From Glandiceps talaboti (taxonomy: Eukaryota > Hemichordata > Enteropneusta > Spengelidae), in NCBI RefSeq assembly GCF_964340395.1, contig NC_135551.1:27079380-27143379 (forward strand): a stretch of 64,000 nucleotides of DNA. Reading direction: 5' to 3'. Every line of letters begins with the position of its first letter. Position 1 is the stretch's first letter. Below, one piece after another: positions 60,329 through 64,000 of the stretch. The notes beneath the pieces were generated by a model. It was given only the letters and a program-made list of their open reading frames with translations, searched no databases and was not told the DNA's origin. The position numbers were made by a program, and so were the translations under genes.

Positions 60329-60638
60329 CTCAGACCACTAAATAGCAGACCACTAAATCTATTTAGTGGTCTGAGCAAAGACATATTTACAAGTCTGGCT
60401 AGCAAAACTAGACATTTACAAGTACTAAATTTTAGTACACTTATATATTCATTTGGGTATTGAGCCCAAGATTGATCCTGCTTTTGCCTCTTGACAAAGA
60501 ATTGTTATCCGAAATGTCAAGGATTATACTAACTGATAAGAACTGTAATATATGGCATTCCTAGACATTGATAGAAATGGTAACTAGAGTGAAGCCAGTG
60601 GTTTCAATCTCAGACCGTTAGTGGTCTGAGTTTCAATC
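60329..60638. mobile_element. Small element bounded by CTCAGACCACTA inverted ends
   Basis: CTCAGACCACTAAATA at 60329-60344 is mirrored at 60360-60375, with an extra direct copy CAGACCACTAAAT between them. A related 22-bp palindrome closes the stretch at 60609-60630 (CTCAGACC and GGTCTGAG) and is flanked by the 9-bp direct repeat GTTTCAATC (60601-60609 and 60630-60638). The 300-bp span may be one MITE, or two independent tiny foldbacks. Confidence 0.45.
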
Positions 60639-62914
60639 AAGGATTTTTTAGACAAATACACAGGTTTAGATATTTACAATTTGTATATAGTGTGAAAGGG
60701 GCTAAAAGTAAAACTATCATACATGACTTCAACAGACTGTGAAATGTTCCTATTCATTGAAATTCCACAAGTAGCAACTAAATTTTTACACAATGGTTTT
60801 TTGAAATCATTCCAATTAGTTGATACATATTCAAAGCAAAAATGCGGTAACAAAATATTCTATTACGCAGAGCAAGCAGGTGTCGTTTCCTTGGCAATAC
60901 AATAACAAGTTAGCAACTGTGAAAAGCTTGGTAACCCAATTTAATGTATAATCCTTTGTAAATTATTTCCTGTAATTTTGTTATACTGATGGATATTGAA
61001 TTTTGAAATTCCTTCCAAAGCAGTGTGATTATTTTTCCATCACAACATTTGCTGACTGCTTTCCACTACGGAAATATTCCGTAGTTGATTTCTTCCGGAT
61101 GTAGTTTAGACTTTAAAGGTAATCAATTGGTCCAGACTGGCAGACTGTGTGCTTAATCAATTCTTGAGATTATTTTGTTGATGAATATAAAAAAGAAATT
61201 ATCGAGCAATTTTTTTATGCCAATAAAACAATCTAATATTGGTAAAACCATACATTGATATAATTTTATGATACTAGTCTACAGTAGTGACAGAGAAAAA
61301 ATATTAAAACTGCAAGAGACAAAAAATGCCATGTTTTTCACTAGAAATTATTAATAATCCTAAGTACAAGAAATTGATACAGTCGGGATTCAAAGACACT
61401 CGATAAAAAGGAATACAGATTTTTTGTGTAGGAAGCTGTCTTTCTAAAATTGTTTGATTATTATAGATTTTGGTGGTCTCTCTACGTCATCCGATCTGAG
61501 ACTGTCTACCTATCATTGTAGTTTAGCCTAGAATCCAGGCGATGAGGATTTTGAATTTTGTTGAAATAAAAATTGAAAATCCCCAATCGCTTAGTCTGGA
61601 TGCCAACGTGGGGTTTCTGACTAAACCTACAAAAAGTGAGTTGAGGTGTAAATCGTAACTTCATATCGTATAGGAACTAAACTACCAATCACCTGGATTC
61701 TAGACTATGTGTAATTATGGTTAAGACAGGGGATAACTGCTAACAAAGTCACAGTTAAAGCAATGTCGATGGGCTAAGATTTTATACTTAACGATGATGT
61801 TAGAACCTATAATAAACCACGCTTTAACATTTCCTAGGCATGCTTTACTGTCACTTTATTTTCATAGTATAGTATTAATCATTATCAAAGCCAGTGTACT
61901 TCAAAACTACTACATTTAGAAGATGAAAATAAAAATGTACAAGTTTCCATGGTTACCTCCATTTTAAATACTTCTCAATAAGTGTGCTCATATTTCCTAT
62001 CACCATAACACGAATACAAAGATATTATCAGTTCTCAAATTGGAAAAATTTCAACAATTAGCAAAGACATTCTTGAATTTTAAACAAAATTGCAGCCTTT
62101 TCACAGAAATATTCATAAAATGTATTACAAAACATGTATTTCAAATGGAATGTCATTAGAAGAAATTTTATAAATTTTTGGAAAAAGCTCACGTAGGTGT
62201 GAAACTTGTCAGAAATTTCAGCTTTTTTGTCCATTGGATCATTCTGTGTTCAAATTTTTAAAATAACTATAATATATAATTGTAGTTTACCATAGCTATA
62301 TGGTGTTTTACAGATCAAACAAACTACATGTATACCCAACCTTTAGCCTCTCATTGTGGTTAAACACAAAATTCTACTTCGCAACCATAGCAGCCAACAA
62401 GATACCTGAAGTTGAATACAAGCAATTTTGACTGTGTTTAGATGAGAGAACACTGATGTTTTCCACAGTGTGATTAGTTAGAAACTTAAAAGTTTGTTTA
62501 CTTTATTTAAATCATGTACCCCAATGACCTGACCAGAAAGCACTGCAGTATGATACTACATCAACATAGTCAGCTTAAGTTGCCACGAAACACTATACTG
62601 TGTTGACTCAACCAACTACAGTGTACCACCTTGCTAGTAGTATGTATGCACAGTAACAGTTACGCACCAGACAATTCCCATACAGATGTTTGCCATGGAC
62701 GCTAACAAAACTTATGTTCGTCTCTATGGTGGGGTATCCAGTCTCAGACAGAAAGGTGATGTTCAGAATGTGTCTGTTTGACACAGAGATGGCACCAGTT
62801 AACACACTTTGTCATGTTTGTCACAATAATTGTAGACTAAGAGTGTGGAACTGTTTACATGTGTAGTATAAAAGACTCCTACAGTATTATGCCTTCCCTC
62901 TATTCAATAGTATT

Positions 62915-63085
62915 CAGAACCCCATGGCCTCGCAATGGACGGTAGGGCGTACAGAAGTTATTTTCACAAGTGATTCGGTTTATTCTGCTGTATTGCTCGT
63001 GAAAATACGCAGCAGAATAAACCAAATCACTCTTGAAAATAACTTCTGTATGCCCTACCGTCCATTGCGAGACCATGGGGTTCTG
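62915..63085. repeat. Long hairpin: 76-bp arms, 19-base loop, about 93% paired
   Basis: The arm 62915-62990 (starting CAGAACCCCATGGCCTCGCA) is the reverse complement of 63010-63085 with five mismatches and no gaps. Loop 62991-63009. The arms are GC-richer than the surrounding intron. It could be a foldback element or give a long hairpin RNA if transcribed in the host intron. Confidence 0.9.
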
Positions 63086-64000
63086 TCATAATATTTGGAT
63101 TTTGAAATGTACTTTTTGAGTTGTAACACAGTTGTCGAAGATAAATTCTCAAAGGAGATTACATGTGTGTCATATAAATCCCTAACTATGTAGAACTTAG
63201 TAACTTAGTAATCATTGACGTAAATTTAGGTCACAAATGACCTCACACAGGGTATATATAATATTGATGAAAGATATCCTGATTCCTGACTGTCTTTCAT
63301 TATCTTCTATTAATTTCACTTTTATTGAAAGAAATATAAAATATGAATAGTGGCAGAACAGTGGCTAGAAATGTTTCATTTTTTACTATTATAAGTGATT
63401 TTGCTAAGGTTTTGTCTGTTCAGTGACCAAACGGGGAAGGGGTGTCATTAGAATTTATTAATTTTCTACATTATATGATACTTTTAGTGGGGAACTCTTA
63501 TAAAATATGGGGGGGGGGGGGGGGGGGGCTTGGATAGATTTTAACTAGCAAAATACATGTACTACAGGCTACTCTTATCAAAACACAAACTATTTCGTAG
63601 CTGTTTCTAATAGTGTGAACTAGTTTGGTGAATGTGTTATACCATACTTAAAGCACTTTACAGTCATATTTACAGCATAGTTTTTTTGTTCAAGTAAATA
63701 TCCGTACAGAAATTAAATGGAAGTTTCATTTTATTTTATTCCCTGTAGGTATATTGTTGGCAGTATATGACCTGCATTAATTCTTTTTTGTGTATAATTT
63801 GATGTTTGCCGTCAGATTTAATGTACTAGTACTATTAATCATACAGTAATGGAAACAAGCAGAGATACACAATGGGGAAATTAATACTCTGAAATGAAAA
63901 TAGCTTTTTGTTAAAACTCTTTTATTTCCTGAATATTCAGTACAGAAAAACAATGGAATTATTTGCCAATTAAGTTATAATATTCTGGTTAGTTTTACAG

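Larger units (their letters stand above)
59415..64000 (+). other. Intron of the gene starting at 58961
   Basis: No exon recognised. Hairpins and inverted repeats are at 59494-59527, 60128-60167, 60329-60375, 60609-60630 and 62915-63085. A G-run of about 19 lies at 63511-63529. The window closes with TTAGTTTTACAG, so an exon probably starts at the next base. This would make the intron about 4.6 kb. Confidence 0.55.

Overview
The window is nuclear DNA of an animal, most likely a marine invertebrate. It is AT-rich, has spliced genes with GT-AG introns of about 0.15-9 kb, and carries many SINE, LINE and foldback relics and minisatellites. No bacterial, organellar or CRISPR features were seen. The species cannot be fixed from sequence alone.

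Three protein genes can be supported. (1) Plus strand, 16707-28948: the last 14 coding exons of an ARHGAP20-type Rho GTPase-activating protein. The exons join in one frame of 1,189 codons plus stop and encode the C-terminal part of a DH (RhoGEF) domain, then PH, RA and RhoGAP domains and a long disordered tail. The first exons were not found and probably lie left of the window or in unrecognised exons within 1-16706. (2) Minus strand, 57941 down to 46554: an SH3BGRL-like thioredoxin-fold gene with two shared exons and two alternative last exons, each with its own stop. (3) Plus strand from 58961: the first coding exon of a Ser/Asp/Arg-rich protein, possibly CFAP97/hemingway-like. It continues past the right edge, where the last bases form a good splice acceptor. 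Genes 2 and 3 are head to head across about 1 kb that looks like a shared promoter.

Layout: 1-16706 is upstream or intronic DNA with a tRNA-derived SINE, two foldback elements, a LINE 3' end and degenerate tandem repeats. 16707-30830 is the ARHGAP20 gene and its 3' UTR. 30831-46553 is repeat-rich intergenic DNA with a 2.2-kb array of 53-bp units. 46554-57941 is the SH3BGRL-like gene, with huge microsatellites and a forkhead-motif minisatellite in its introns. 57942-64000 is the shared promoter, gene 3 and several hairpin elements.

The most striking non-coding signal is a row of four perfect CArG boxes (SRF sites) spaced exactly 21 bp apart, just inside the last intron of the Rho regulator. 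Rho signalling activates SRF in animals, so this could be a feedback enhancer. That role is inference; the spacing and motif matches are seen directly.
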